This document shows, piece after piece, positions 51,775 through 60,677 of a stretch of DNA of 64,000 nt; positions within the stretch are counted from its first letter, which is position 1, and every line of letters starts with the position of its first letter. The translations under genes and the position numbers were made by a program. The stretch is from JBFJKD01 sp038106145. Its GTDB lineage: Bacteria; Pseudomonadota; Gammaproteobacteria; Pseudomonadales; Porticoccaceae. Location of the stretch: the NCBI GenBank assembly GCA_038106145.1, contig JAYODD010000010.1, positions 54,326-118,325 of the forward strand. The letters run 5' to 3'. The notes beneath the pieces were generated by a model. It ran no database searches and was not told where the DNA came from. It saw nothing but the letters and a program-made list of their open reading frames with translations.

Positions 51775-53304
51775 ATGAACATTGCTAATCTACTGGAAAA
51801 ATCGGCGCGTACGCACCCCACACTAACCGCGCTGGCGCGGGGTTCACAGCCCTGCTGCGACTATCGAACCCTGTACCATCGCGCCGCGTCGATTGCCCAC
51901 CACCTGCGCCACACCCTGCATTGTCAGCCAGGGGATCGCATCGGCATCATTGCGAAAAACTGTCCCGAATACATCGAGATACTGTTTGGCATTTTGCATG
52001 CCGGTCTCGCCGCAGTACCGATTAACGCCAAACTGCACCCTGAAGAATGGGCCTATATTCTCGACCACAGCGGCGCCCGTCATGTTTTTAGTTCAGAAGA
52101 CAAGCTCGCGCCGATGCCAGGCCGTATACCCACCCTCGAATCCGTTATCGCCATAGGCTCCGCCCGCTATCAGCAATTGCGCGGCGGACCAGCATTACCC
52201 CTGCAGGAAACTGCCCCGGACGAACTGGCGTGGCTGTTTTACACCAGCGGTACCACGGGCAAGCCGAAAGGCGCCATGCTCAGCCACCGCAACCTGTTGA
52301 CGATGACGTTATGTTACTTCGCCGGCGTGGATTCGATTGCCGCCGACCATACCTTGTTGCACGCGGCTCCCATGTCCCACGGCTCCGGGCTGTACACCTT
52401 TCCATTTGTGGCGGTGGCCGCTCAACAGGCGGTATGCGCCAGCGCAAGTTTCGATCCACAGGAAATATTTGCACTGCTACAGCACTACCCGAACGTCTCC
52501 ATGTTCGCTGCCCCGACCATGCTCAAACGCATGGTGGATGCGCCGCCTCCGGCAAGCAGCGCAATTGCGAATTTGCACGCGGTTATTTACGGCGGCGGCC
52601 CCATGTACGTGGCGGATATCAAAGCCGCCATGGCCAGATTCGGCAATAAATTTGTACAAATCTACGGTCAGGGGGAATCCCCCATGACCATCACCTCCCT
52701 GCCCAAAAAAGACCATGGCGGGCCCGCAGGGCCGGCTAGCGACGCTATTTTGGCGTCGGTGGGCACCGCGCAGACTGCGGTTCAGGTACGTATCGTCGAT
52801 GAGGATGGACAGGCATTGCCGCCGGGAGAGGTCGGCGAAATTCTGGTGAAAGGCGATACGGTGATGCTCGGCTACTGGCAAAACCCCGAGGCCACTGCCA
52901 GCACCATTGTCGACGGCTGGCTGTACACGGGGGATATGGGCGCGCTTGACGCACGGGGTTACCTGACCCTCAAGGATCGCAGCAAGGATCTGATTATCAG
53001 CGGCGGCACCAATATCTATCCACGGGAGGTGGAGGAAGTATTACTCCAGCATCCCGCCGTGGCGGAGGCATCGGTGATCGGCAGACCCCATCCCGAATGG
53101 GGTGAAGTAACTATCGCCTTCATAGTCTGTAAACAACCTGCCGAGTCGCAGGATCGCGCCGCACTCACCACCGCCCTCGATCAGTTCTGCCTCGCTCACC
53201 TGGCCCGCTTTAAGCGCCCCAGGGAATACCACCTGGTGGCCGAGCTACCTAAAAATAATTATGGCAAGGTGTTGAAAACCGAACTGCGCAAACGTCTCGA
53301 CTAA
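51775..53304 (+). CDS. AMP-dependent acyl-CoA synthetase
   Basis: The 509-aa enzyme activates a carboxylic acid to its CoA thioester via an acyl-AMP. The P-loop YTSGTTGKPKG (about 158-168), GWLYTGDMG, DRSKDLIISGG and the C-terminal lysine in NNYGKVLK are all present, so it should be active. Substrate is not predictable; homologues are long-chain or aryl-acid ligases. The ATG at 51775 fits family alignment; a GTG at 51745 has no better support. It opens an accessory acyl-CoA cluster. Confidence 0.88.
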   Translation: MNIANLLEKSARTHPTLTALARGSQPCCDYRTLYHRAASIAHHLRHTLHCQPGDRIGIIAKNCPEYIEILFGILHAGLAAVPINAKLHPEEWAYILDHSGARHVFSSEDKLAPMPGRIPTLESVIAIGSARYQQLRGGPALPLQETAPDELAWLFYTSGTTGKPKGAMLSHRNLLTMTLCYFAGVDSIAADHTLLHAAPMSHGSGLYTFPFVAVAAQQAVCASASFDPQEIFALLQHYPNVSMFAAPTMLKRMVDAPPPASSAIANLHAVIYGGGPMYVADIKAAMARFGNKFVQIYGQGESPMTITSLPKKDHGGPAGPASDAILASVGTAQTAVQVRIVDEDGQALPPGEVGEILVKGDTVMLGYWQNPEATASTIVDGWLYTGDMGALDARGYLTLKDRSKDLIISGGTNIYPREVEEVLLQHPAVAEASVIGRPHPEWGEVTIAFIVCKQPAESQDRAALTTALDQFCLAHLARFKRPREYHLVAELPKNNYGKVLKTELRKRLD

Positions 53305-53416
53305 TCACCACTAGTCACTACCAGCCGCTAACAAACACTGCGCACAAAAGGACCGCGAACTGGACGGGCATATCTCAGGTGTGGCGGGTTGACACTCCGC
53401 TGCCGCGCCGCCGCAT

Positions 53417-54292
53417 TCAGGTGTATGCCCGCGCCCGGGCGATGATGCGTTGCGCCTGGGTGTAGTGGGGCTTGTCCAACATGATGCCATCCAGGCCAAC
53501 GACGCCAAGCTCGGGGTTGGCATCGAACGCGGCGACCACGCGCTGCGACCAGGTCAACTGTTCCGCGCTGATGGAAAATGCTTCATTAATAATATCCACC
53601 TGATTGGGGTGAATCGCCATCATGCAGGTGAATCCCGCCCTGCGCGCATCAATGCTGGCGTTGCGCAACCCCTCGTCGTCCTTAAAATCAGTGAATACCG
53701 TGTTGCAGGGCTCGATGCCAGCCGACGCAGCCGCCGCCAGGCACAGACTGCGGGCGGTACGAAACAGGTCGTCCCAGTTGCCGTCCGGCAACAGGTGCGT
53801 TTCCGCGCCCACGTCTGCGGACAGATCAAACTCGCCCCAACTGACATAGGCCAGTCGTTGACTACAATCGGTCAGCCCGCCCAGATTAAACAATGCCTGT
53901 CCGGTTTCCGTGCCGATCACCAAAAACTGGATATGACCCGGCGGCACACCGTCGCGCACTTCGAGCGCGCTCACGTAATGGTCGAGGCGAATAACGTCCT
54001 CGCGGGTACGATACTTGGGCAGCAACAGATAATCCGGGGCGCCGCCAACGACCGCAGTCAGATCGTCGAGGGTCATATTTCCGTCCAGCGGATTGATGCG
54101 CACCATGAGTTTCTTGTCGCGCGAACCGGGTGGATGGGCGTCGAGATATTCCCGCGCCAGCTGCCGCCCCGCGGCCTTGCGCCCCAGCGCCACCGAATCT
54201 TCCAGGTCGAGAATCAGCCCGTCCGCGTTGGTGCTGGCACCTTTGGCGATTTTCTTTTCGCTATCCGCTGGTAGAAACAGCATCGATCTCAT
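53417..54292 (-). CDS. CitE-like CoA ester lyase (HpcH/HpaI family)
   Basis: The 291-aa TIM-barrel protein has the CitE signature DGLILDLEDSVALGRK (about 24-39), the arginine in MVRINPLDG, a TETGQAL motif and the WGEFDLSADVGAET metal-binding region. Stand-alone CitE-like proteins are malyl-, beta-methylmalyl- or citramalyl-CoA lyases. The adjacent MaoC hydratase (47 bp upstream) resembles the Ich-Ccl pair of itaconate degradation or the methylmalyl/mesaconyl pair. No CoA-transferase is present. Confidence 0.85.
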   Translation of the reverse strand: MRSMLFLPADSEKKIAKGASTNADGLILDLEDSVALGRKAAGRQLAREYLDAHPPGSRDKKLMVRINPLDGNMTLDDLTAVVGGAPDYLLLPKYRTREDVIRLDHYVSALEVRDGVPPGHIQFLVIGTETGQALFNLGGLTDCSQRLAYVSWGEFDLSADVGAETHLLPDGNWDDLFRTARSLCLAAAASAGIEPCNTVFTDFKDDEGLRNASIDARRAGFTCMMAIHPNQVDIINEAFSISAEQLTWSQRVVAAFDANPELGVVGLDGIMLDKPHYTQAQRIIARARAYT

Positions 54293-54339
54293 TTGTTCAC
54301 CTCTATTGTTGCCGCTGCTAGCCCCGGCTGTTACAAACG

Positions 54340-54795
54340 TCAGGCTTTGGGACGGACCGCCATCAGAGCGGTGCGCTTAACCGTGGCCACCAGTTCGTCG
54401 CGCTGATTAAACCCCTCGTGCAGAAAATTAACGATACCCGAATCGCCACGGGACTTGCTGATACGCTTATCCAGCACGGTGGTGCGGGCACGGATGGTAT
54501 CGCCGTGAAAGACCGGGCGCGGAAAGGCAATATCCGTCATACCCAGATTGCCCAGCGTGGTGCCAAGGGTCAGCTCGGTGACCTGAATTCCGACCACCAG
54601 AGCCAGGGTAAACATGCTGTTCACCAGTGGCTGGCCGTAAATACTTTTCCTGGCAAATTCCGCGTCGATATGTAGCGGCTGGGTGTTCATGGTCATACAA
54701 CTGAACATCATGTTGTCGTACTCGGTGACAGTACGCCGCACCTCGTGGTCAAAAACTCGCCCTTCTTCAAACTCCTCAAAATACAAACCCGCCAT
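54340..54795 (-). CDS. MaoC-family (R)-specific enoyl-CoA hydratase
   Basis: The 151-aa hotdog protein has the hydratase motif in a variant form: NTQPLHID (N37, H42), where canonical R-hydratases have Asp in place of N37. This variant occurs, from memory, in MaoC proteins paired with CitE-like lyases. A mesaconyl-, itaconyl- or methylmalyl-CoA type hydratase is therefore more likely than PhaJ. It is transcribed first, before the CitE-like gene. Confidence 0.82.
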   Translation of the reverse strand: MAGLYFEEFEEGRVFDHEVRRTVTEYDNMMFSCMTMNTQPLHIDAEFARKSIYGQPLVNSMFTLALVVGIQVTELTLGTTLGNLGMTDIAFPRPVFHGDTIRARTTVLDKRISKSRGDSGIVNFLHEGFNQRDELVATVKRTALMAVRPKA

Positions 54796-54922
54796 TTCTC
54801 ACCCCCGGCGCAGACAGCGTTAAAATCGGAGGCGGGATTGTAACATTTTTGCAGAGCTGGTTTTGTGGATAACGGGCTAACCCCGTACAATTCATGACTA
54901 TCCCATAGACATCCGAGCAGTC

Positions 54923-55642
54923 ATGATGAACGCCCAATCCAGCGATGCCCTTGTCCCCGACTCGTCCGCCGCTAAAACCTGTAGCCTGGCGGATGCGATC
55001 CTACGACGACGTTCTGTGCGGGGTTTTTTGCCGGAGCCGGTGCCCCACGACACCCTGCGCGAAATATTTACCCTCGCCCAACGGGCTCCCTCAAACTGCA
55101 ACGTGCAGCCGTGGCACGTCATTGTCGGTTCTGGCGCAGCCCTGCGCAGTCTGCGCGACAAACTGGTAAACACCGTGGTTGCGGGTGTGCAGCCCACGTT
55201 GGATTTTGCCCGCACAGAACAGTTTGAAGGAATTATGCGCAAACGCCAGATCGAAACCGCGGTCGAGCTGTACGGCAATATGAACATCGCCCGCGGCGAT
55301 CAGCAGGGCCGCGCCCGCGCGGCCCTGCGCAATTACGAATTTTTCGACGCGCCCCACGCGGTGTTTATCTTTATGCCAAAACAATTCGGTGAAACCGTCG
55401 CCCTCGACGTCGGCATGTACGCGCAAACCCTGATGCTGACGTTTACCGCATACGGCATCGGTTCCTGCGCCCAGGTCAGCATCAGCAGATATCCGGACAT
55501 AGTGCGCGAACACTTTCTGGTGGACGCGGGTCTCGGCCTGCTGATGGCGATTTCGTTTGGCTATGAAGACGTCGCCGTGCCCGCTAACAAAACCCGTGTA
55601 CCCCGCGCACCGGTCGACGAGGCCATACGCTTCGTCAGCTAA
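54923..55642 (+). CDS. Nitroreductase family protein
   Basis: The 239-aa flavoprotein has RRRSVRGFLPEPVP (about 28-41), an FMN-binding APSNCNVQPWHVIV (about 54-67), and GMYAQTLMLTFTAYGIGSC in the second half. It resembles PnbA-type nitroreductases. It lies divergently from the MaoC gene with about 125 bp between. It may act on an enone or nitro substrate of the local pathway, but no evidence fixes this. Confidence 0.83.
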   Translation: MMNAQSSDALVPDSSAAKTCSLADAILRRRSVRGFLPEPVPHDTLREIFTLAQRAPSNCNVQPWHVIVGSGAALRSLRDKLVNTVVAGVQPTLDFARTEQFEGIMRKRQIETAVELYGNMNIARGDQQGRARAALRNYEFFDAPHAVFIFMPKQFGETVALDVGMYAQTLMLTFTAYGIGSCAQVSISRYPDIVREHFLVDAGLGLLMAISFGYEDVAVPANKTRVPRAPVDEAIRFVS

Positions 55643-55672
55643 GCAGCGAACGGAGTCCGAACCAGGCGCGCT

Positions 55673-56959
55673 TTATTTATGGCGGCGCCGCATTTGCTTT
55701 AGCATCCCACCAGCAAAAAACCTAAACATACCGGCCAGCGCACCCATGTCCCAGTCGATATCCTTGCCGTCCCCCATGCGCTCGATTTGTACACAGTGCC
55801 AGCCCACATCCGCAAAACTGTTCAAATGACGAATGCGCCGGTTCTCGCTATGGGGCGCGAACCACTTTTTGCCCAACGCCAGGTCGATATCCGCGATGCG
55901 AGCCCGGTCAAAATTACCGGCCAGAATCTTTGCCGGCAGCTCCGGCTCGGATGACAGCGGTCGAGCGAGACCAATAAGATCGGTTATTCCGTTTGACACC
56001 GCCTCCTCCATGCCACGCAACGTGCGAAACCCCCCGGAAACCATCAGCGGCACCGACGACACCTTGCGAATTTTTTGCGCCATCTCGGTAAAATAGGCTT
56101 CGCGTCTGGCGGATGCAGCCGAGAGTAACGGTTCGCCCCCGTCCGTGGTAGCGCCGGATTCGTCCAGCAGAGCGAGCTGTTCATAGGTGCCCCCCGACAG
56201 CTCGATAAGATCGACGCCCTCTTGTTCCAGCCAGCCAATTACAGTGCGCGAGTCCTCCTCGGAAAACGCCCCCTTCTGAAAATCCGAAGAATTGAGTTTG
56301 ACACTCACCGGAAATTGCGGACCTACCACTGCACGTACCGCGCGCACGCTTTCCAGCAAAAACCGCGCGCGATTTTCCAGTGCGCCACCCCACTGATCAG
56401 TGCGTCGATTTACCAGCGGCGACAAAAATTCGCTAATCAGATAACCGTGCGCGCCATGCAATTGCACGCCGGTAAACCCGGCCTTTTTGGCGATCCCCGC
56501 GACCCGCGCGAAGCGCTCGATGATGCCAAAAATTTCCGCTTCCGTTAGCGCGCGCGGTTTGCCGTGCACCCAGAGCATGTCTACCTTGACCGCCGATGGC
56601 GCGAGGGGCGTGCGACTGACATAAACTGGCGACTGGCGACCGGGGTGGCTGATCTGCATCCACATCTGGGCGCCGTCTTCCACCCCCGACCGCGCCCAGG
56701 CGCGCAGCAGGTCGAGATGGTCCTCATTTTCGATAACCACGTTGCCCGGACGCTCCAGGTAGCGGTGATCGACCATCACATTGCCGGTGACCAGCAGACC
56801 ACTGCCACCTCGCGCCCAGCGCTGGTAGAGGCGACACAACGCGGGCGTCGGGCGGTCCCAACGGTCCGCCAGTCCCTCGGTCATGGGCGCCTTGCCAAGG
56901 CGATTCTTGATTGTTACTCCACAGGGCAGGGTAAACGGCTCACTGAGAATACTGGACAT
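55673..56959 (-). CDS. NADH:flavin oxidoreductase (old yellow enzyme family)
   Basis: The 428-aa TIM barrel has the FMN-binding N-terminus (KNRLGKAPMTEG), ISHPGRQSP, HGAHGYLISEFLSP, RTDQWGGALENRARF and the C-terminal SGGFRT phosphate loop. It is an ene-reductase-type protein that reduces activated C=C bonds. No FeS or pyridine-nucleotide domain is attached, so it is not DadH/FadH type. It lies 19 bp downstream of the crotonase gene, so the two are probably co-transcribed. Confidence 0.87.
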   Translation of the reverse strand: MSSILSEPFTLPCGVTIKNRLGKAPMTEGLADRWDRPTPALCRLYQRWARGGSGLLVTGNVMVDHRYLERPGNVVIENEDHLDLLRAWARSGVEDGAQMWMQISHPGRQSPVYVSRTPLAPSAVKVDMLWVHGKPRALTEAEIFGIIERFARVAGIAKKAGFTGVQLHGAHGYLISEFLSPLVNRRTDQWGGALENRARFLLESVRAVRAVVGPQFPVSVKLNSSDFQKGAFSEEDSRTVIGWLEQEGVDLIELSGGTYEQLALLDESGATTDGGEPLLSAASARREAYFTEMAQKIRKVSSVPLMVSGGFRTLRGMEEAVSNGITDLIGLARPLSSEPELPAKILAGNFDRARIADIDLALGKKWFAPHSENRRIRHLNSFADVGWHCVQIERMGDGKDIDWDMGALAGMFRFFAGGMLKQMRRRHK

Positions 56960-56978
56960 AGTGACTGCTCGCGGTCAG

Positions 56979-57773
56979 TTAATTTTGGTATTTTTCCCAG
57001 GCAAACAAAGCAGGCTTTTTCTGTCGGAAGCGAGTCATGGCCTCGCGATAATACTCGCTATCCGCGCACAGCGCCTGACCCATGGCTTCCAGTTCAGAGA
57101 TGGTCCAATGGTCGCTGTGCAACGACTGATTAAGAATGTTTTTGGTGATACCCAGGGCCATCCCGGGAGCGTCCAGAAAGCGTTCCGCGAAGGCCCGCGC
57201 CGCCGCCACCACCGATCCCTGCGCAACAATTTCGCACACCAGTCCAAGCCGCTGCATCTCCTCGGGCTCGACGATTCTGGCCGTGAACAACAAATCCTTG
57301 GCTCTCTGTAACCCCACCAGACGCGGCAGTAAATACAGACATCCCAGGTCGGGAATCAGCCCGGCCCGAAGAAACACCGCGCTAAACCTTGCCCGCGGCG
57401 TGCAAAATACGAAATCCGCAGCCAGCACCAGGCTGAATCCGCCACCGAACGCCACGCCATCCACGGCGGCTATCACCGGCACTTCGAGATTCACCAGTTC
57501 CTCAATCCAGATATGGGTGCGCCGCACCCGTTCCCGCCGCGCAGCGCCACTCGGTGTCTCCTGTAGCGATTTCAGATCGCCTCCGGCGCAGAAGGCGCCA
57601 CCGGCGCCGGTCAACACCAAGGCCCTGAGATCGCTATATTCGCGAATTTTCAGCAATACGTCCTGAATTTCCAGGCGCATCTCCAGATCGAGGACATTGC
57701 GCTGCGCAGGCCTGTTCAGGGTCAAAACACCGATGGAGTTGCTCACCTCGTAGGTCAAAGTTTTATAGGTCAC
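56979..57773 (-). CDS. Crotonase-family protein, PaaG-like isomerase type
   Basis: The 264-aa protein has both oxyanion-hole segments (AFCAGGDL and GVAFGGGFSLVLAAD). Both catalytic glutamates of enoyl-CoA hydratase are replaced: the GGGCE glutamate is S114, and the second aligns with a Phe. An IPD motif carries D142, the catalytic aspartate of PaaG-like isomerases. A delta-isomerase or ring-modifying reaction is therefore more likely than simple hydration. It heads a two-gene unit with the old yellow enzyme gene. Confidence 0.85.
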   Translation of the reverse strand: MTYKTLTYEVSNSIGVLTLNRPAQRNVLDLEMRLEIQDVLLKIREYSDLRALVLTGAGGAFCAGGDLKSLQETPSGAARRERVRRTHIWIEELVNLEVPVIAAVDGVAFGGGFSLVLAADFVFCTPRARFSAVFLRAGLIPDLGCLYLLPRLVGLQRAKDLLFTARIVEPEEMQRLGLVCEIVAQGSVVAAARAFAERFLDAPGMALGITKNILNQSLHSDHWTISELEAMGQALCADSEYYREAMTRFRQKKPALFAWEKYQN

Positions 57774-57869
57774 GATTAAATTTATTCTCCAGCGCTGCGA
57801 ACCGCAGCTTGCCCCTGTGTTGCTCGACGGTCACTACGGACAATGCATAGTCCGCAGCCCGTAGCGGTA

Positions 57870-58958
57870 TTAATCCAGGGTTTGCGCCAGTTGTTGTTCC
57901 CTGAATTTCAACATCCGCGCCAGGGGCACCATCGCACGTTCACCGAGTTGGGGATCGACGACGACTTCGTTACTACCCTGCTCCAGCGTGGTCAGCAAAT
58001 TTTTCAGATGATTCATGGCCATCCACGGGCAGTTGCCACAACTGCGGCAGGTCGCACCATTACCCGCCGTTGGCGCGATAATTAACTCTTTATCCGGCGC
58101 CTGTTGCTGCATTTTGTAAAAAATACCGGCATCGGTGGCAACGATGAATCGTTGATTGGGCAGGTCGCGGGCGGCCTGAATCAACTGGGACGTCGAACCC
58201 ACCGCATCGGCCAGAGCCACCACGTTATCCGGCGACTCGGGGTGCACCAGAATCGCGGCATCGGGATACACCTGGCGCAAATCGAGCAGCGCCCGCGCCT
58301 TGAATTCCTCGTGCACAATGCAACTGCCATCCCACAGCAACATATCGGCGCCGGTTTTCTTCTGCACATAGTGGCCGAGATGTTTGTCCGGCGCCCAGAG
58401 TATTTTTTCGCCACGGCCATCCAGATAATCCACCACGTCGAGGGCAATACTCGATGTCACTACCCAGTCGGCTCGGGCCTTGACCGCCGCTGACGTATTG
58501 GCGTAAACCACCACCGTGCGCTCCGGATGCTGGTCGCAGAATGCCGAAAAAGCGTCCGCCGGACAGCCAATATCCAGCGAGCAGGTGGCGTCGAGGGTTG
58601 GCATCAGCACGGTTTTTTCCGGCGTGAGAATCTTCGCCGTCTCGCCCATAAATTTGACGCCGGCGACCAGCAGTGTCGCCGCGCTGTGCTGTTTACCAAA
58701 GCGCGCCATCTCCAGGGAATCGGAGACGATGCCACCGCTTTCTTCGGCGAGGCTTTGAATGGCGGGGTCAGTGTAATAGTGCGCGACAATAACCGCATCG
58801 CGCTCGACCAGCAATGCCTTGATCCGCTCGCGATAAAGCTGCTCCTGCTGGGGCGAATCCGCTTGCTGCTGGGGTAGTCGGTCGAGATGTTGCTCGACAA
58901 TCTCGCGCAGGGCAGCGCCATCAGCCGCGGGGGTAAGTTGTGCGTCAGTGTGAATCAT
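57870..58958 (-). CDS. nadA: Quinolinate synthase
   Basis: NadA condenses iminoaspartate with DHAP to quinolinate for NAD synthesis, using a 4Fe-4S cluster. The 362-aa protein has VAHYYTDPAIQ (about 58-68), DATCSLDIGCPAD, the middle cysteine in GSCIVHEEF and the C-terminal CRSCGNCPWM cluster motif. It follows tRNA-Lys and queC, as in Pseudomonas. Confidence 0.97.
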   Translation of the reverse strand: MIHTDAQLTPAADGAALREIVEQHLDRLPQQQADSPQQEQLYRERIKALLVERDAVIVAHYYTDPAIQSLAEESGGIVSDSLEMARFGKQHSAATLLVAGVKFMGETAKILTPEKTVLMPTLDATCSLDIGCPADAFSAFCDQHPERTVVVYANTSAAVKARADWVVTSSIALDVVDYLDGRGEKILWAPDKHLGHYVQKKTGADMLLWDGSCIVHEEFKARALLDLRQVYPDAAILVHPESPDNVVALADAVGSTSQLIQAARDLPNQRFIVATDAGIFYKMQQQAPDKELIIAPTAGNGATCRSCGNCPWMAMNHLKNLLTTLEQGSNEVVVDPQLGERAMVPLARMLKFREQQLAQTLD

Positions 58959-59048
58959 AGTGCGCCGAAAACTAACAACCGTACGGGGGATATTAGCATA
59001 GTAAGCTGCCCCACGAAGCTCTGCGTGACGTCGCCAATGCCAGTAACT

Positions 59049-59072
59049 AAAAAGCCTCCGCGCGGGAGGCTT
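59049..59072 (-). terminator. Intrinsic terminator of tRNA-Lys
   Basis: An eight-pair stem (AAGCCTCC with GGAGGCTT, 59052-59059 and 59065-59072) with a five-base loop is followed on the minus strand by a five-base T run. It lies 8 bp after the tRNA 3' end. Confidence 0.85.
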
Positions 59073-59079
59073 GAGGATA

Positions 59080-59155
59080 TGGTGGGCCGTGCTGGATTCG
59101 AACCAGCGACCAATTGGTTAAAAGCCAACTGCTCTACCAACTGAGCTAACGGCCC
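59080..59155 (-). tRNA. tRNA-Lys (anticodon TTT)
   Basis: The 76-nt minus-strand sequence folds as a cloverleaf. It has acceptor stem GGGCCGT/ACGGCCC, D-loop TAGCTCAGTTGGTAGAGCA, anticodon loop CTTTTAA (TTT, Lys), T-loop GTTCGAATC and an encoded CCA end. Its place between queC and nadA is typical of Pseudomonas relatives. Confidence 0.97.
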
Positions 59156-59168
59156 CGAAGAGGCGCAT

Positions 59169-59196
59169 ATGTTACGTATGGGGAGTAAAAGGTCAA
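59169..59196 (-). promoter_or_regulatory. Putative tRNA-Lys promoter
   Basis: On the minus strand TTGACC (59191-59196) and TAACAT (59169-59174) lie 16 bp apart, followed by a GC-rich discriminator and the tRNA 13 bp later. The -35 overlaps the end of queC. Confidence 0.5.
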
Positions 59197-59882
59197 GGAA
59201 TAAATCCCTTTACGTAGCGGGTGGGGTCGGGAACATTCGCATCGTCAAAGCCCTGACGTCGCAAACGACAGCTATCGCAGCGTCCACAAGCCAAACCATC
59301 CACCGTAGCCTGATAACAGGAGACGGTCGCGCTGTAGTCGACTCCTCGACTGATACCGGCGCGGATAATATCCCCCTTGGTAAGGGCCATTAGCGGCGCG
59401 TGGATTTTTACCGGGCGCCCCTCTACACCGGCCCGGGTGGCAACATTGGCCAGCTGTTCAAAGGCGGCGATAAACTGCGGCCGACAATCCGGGTAACCCG
59501 AATAATCCACCGCATTGACGCCGATGAAAATATCCTGCGCATCCAGCACCTCGGCCCAGCCGAGGGCAAGCGCCAGAAAAACCGTGTTGCGCGCGGGCAC
59601 ATAGGTAGCGGGAATCCCGGGGGTGGCGCTCTCGGGCACGGCGATGCGGGTATCGGTCAGAGCCGAGCCACCGATAGCGCCCAGATCCAGGGATACCTCC
59701 TTGTGGACCTGGGCGCCCAGCACCGAACTTAACGCCCGCGAGGCAACCAGCTCGGAGCGATGGCGCTGGCCGTAGTTGTAGCTCAATGTGTGGCAGGCAT
59801 AGCCCTCGCTGCGGGCGATGGCCAATACGGTTGTCGAATCGAGACCACCCGACATCAACACCACTGCTTTTTTTGCCTCCAT
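59193..59882 (-). CDS. queC: 7-cyano-7-deazaguanine synthase
   Basis: QueC makes preQ0 from 7-carboxy-7-deazaguanine in queuosine synthesis. The ATG at 59882, with GGGAG upstream, gives 229 aa beginning MEAKKAVVLMSGGLDSTT, the ATP-binding PP-loop. Zinc cysteines are in SCYQATVDGLACGRCDSC. The ORF's upstream extension to 59987 overlaps queE and is rejected. Confidence 0.96.
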   Translation of the reverse strand: MEAKKAVVLMSGGLDSTTVLAIARSEGYACHTLSYNYGQRHRSELVASRALSSVLGAQVHKEVSLDLGAIGGSALTDTRIAVPESATPGIPATYVPARNTVFLALALGWAEVLDAQDIFIGVNAVDYSGYPDCRPQFIAAFEQLANVATRAGVEGRPVKIHAPLMALTKGDIIRAGISRGVDYSATVSCYQATVDGLACGRCDSCRLRRQGFDDANVPDPTRYVKGFIP

Positions 59883-59962
59883 CCCAGCTCCCGGTCCGGT
59901 CTCTGCCGCGCGGCACCGATTAGTATTTTTTGCTTCGCGCGACAAAGAAGCCGCGACGCACT

Positions 59963-60613
59963 TCAGTGCCCCGCGACATCGCCCCACACCTGTTTGTGCA
60001 ATTGCAACTGCATGCGCACCGGCAGATGATCGGCGAGAATCCAGTCGGCGAGCTCCCGCGGTGACAATTGACCCTGGCTCGGTGAGAATAAAATTTCGCA
60101 GTCCGTTTTACCCAGTCCGAGCTCGTCCAATTTCATCCGCGCCCAGTCGTAGTCGCGACGATCACAGAGCACAAATTTCACTTCGTCCCGCGCCTTCAGC
60201 AGCGCTATATTGCTCCACAGGTTGCGTCCCACCTCCCCGGATCCGGGGGTTTTTATGTCCAGAATCACCGCCACCCGTGGATCGACGGCGGCAACGTCGA
60301 GGGCGCCACTGGTTTCCAGAGATACCCGGTAGCCCGCGTCACACAGCGCACTCAGCAGTACCAAACAGGCGGGCTGGGCCAGAGGCTCACCACCGGTGAC
60401 CGTGACGTAACGGGGTCGGTGGCTTGCCACCGCTTCCAGGACCGTATCCAGTGGAATCCTTTCACCCCCGTAGAACGCATATTCCGTGTCGCAGTAAGTA
60501 CAGCGCAGAGGACACCCGGTGAGACGCACAAATACCGTAGGCAACCCGGTGGTACTGGTTTCCCCTTGCAGGGAGTAGAAAATTTCGGTGACCCGCAGCG
60601 TCGCTTGCGCCAT
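59963..60613 (-). CDS. queE: 7-carboxy-7-deazaguanine synthase
   Basis: QueE is a radical SAM enzyme that contracts the CPH4 ring to 7-carboxy-7-deazaguanine. The 216-aa protein, from the ATG at 60613, has the CPLRCTYC radical SAM cysteines (C-x3-C-x2-C), YSLQGE near the N-terminus and VTVTGGEPLAQ. The queE-queC order is conserved; queD is not in this window. Confidence 0.95.
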   Translation of the reverse strand: MAQATLRVTEIFYSLQGETSTTGLPTVFVRLTGCPLRCTYCDTEYAFYGGERIPLDTVLEAVASHRPRYVTVTGGEPLAQPACLVLLSALCDAGYRVSLETSGALDVAAVDPRVAVILDIKTPGSGEVGRNLWSNIALLKARDEVKFVLCDRRDYDWARMKLDELGLGKTDCEILFSPSQGQLSPRELADWILADHLPVRMQLQLHKQVWGDVAGH

Positions 60614-60677
60614 GGACAATCCATCTGGGAAGGGGGAGCGTCGATTTTACCGTAATTTAACGCCCCGAACGTGCGGA

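Noticed and set aside
51775..57773. Complete styrene or phenylacetate degradation cluster
   Set aside because: The genes are scattered in both orientations, and no styAB, phenylacetyl-CoA ligase-epoxidase set (paaABCDE) or aldehyde dehydrogenase is present.
59883..59987. N-terminal extension of queC
   Set aside because: It would overlap the end of queE and encodes a non-homologous basic leader; the ATG at 59882 has a good ribosome-binding site and matches the family start.
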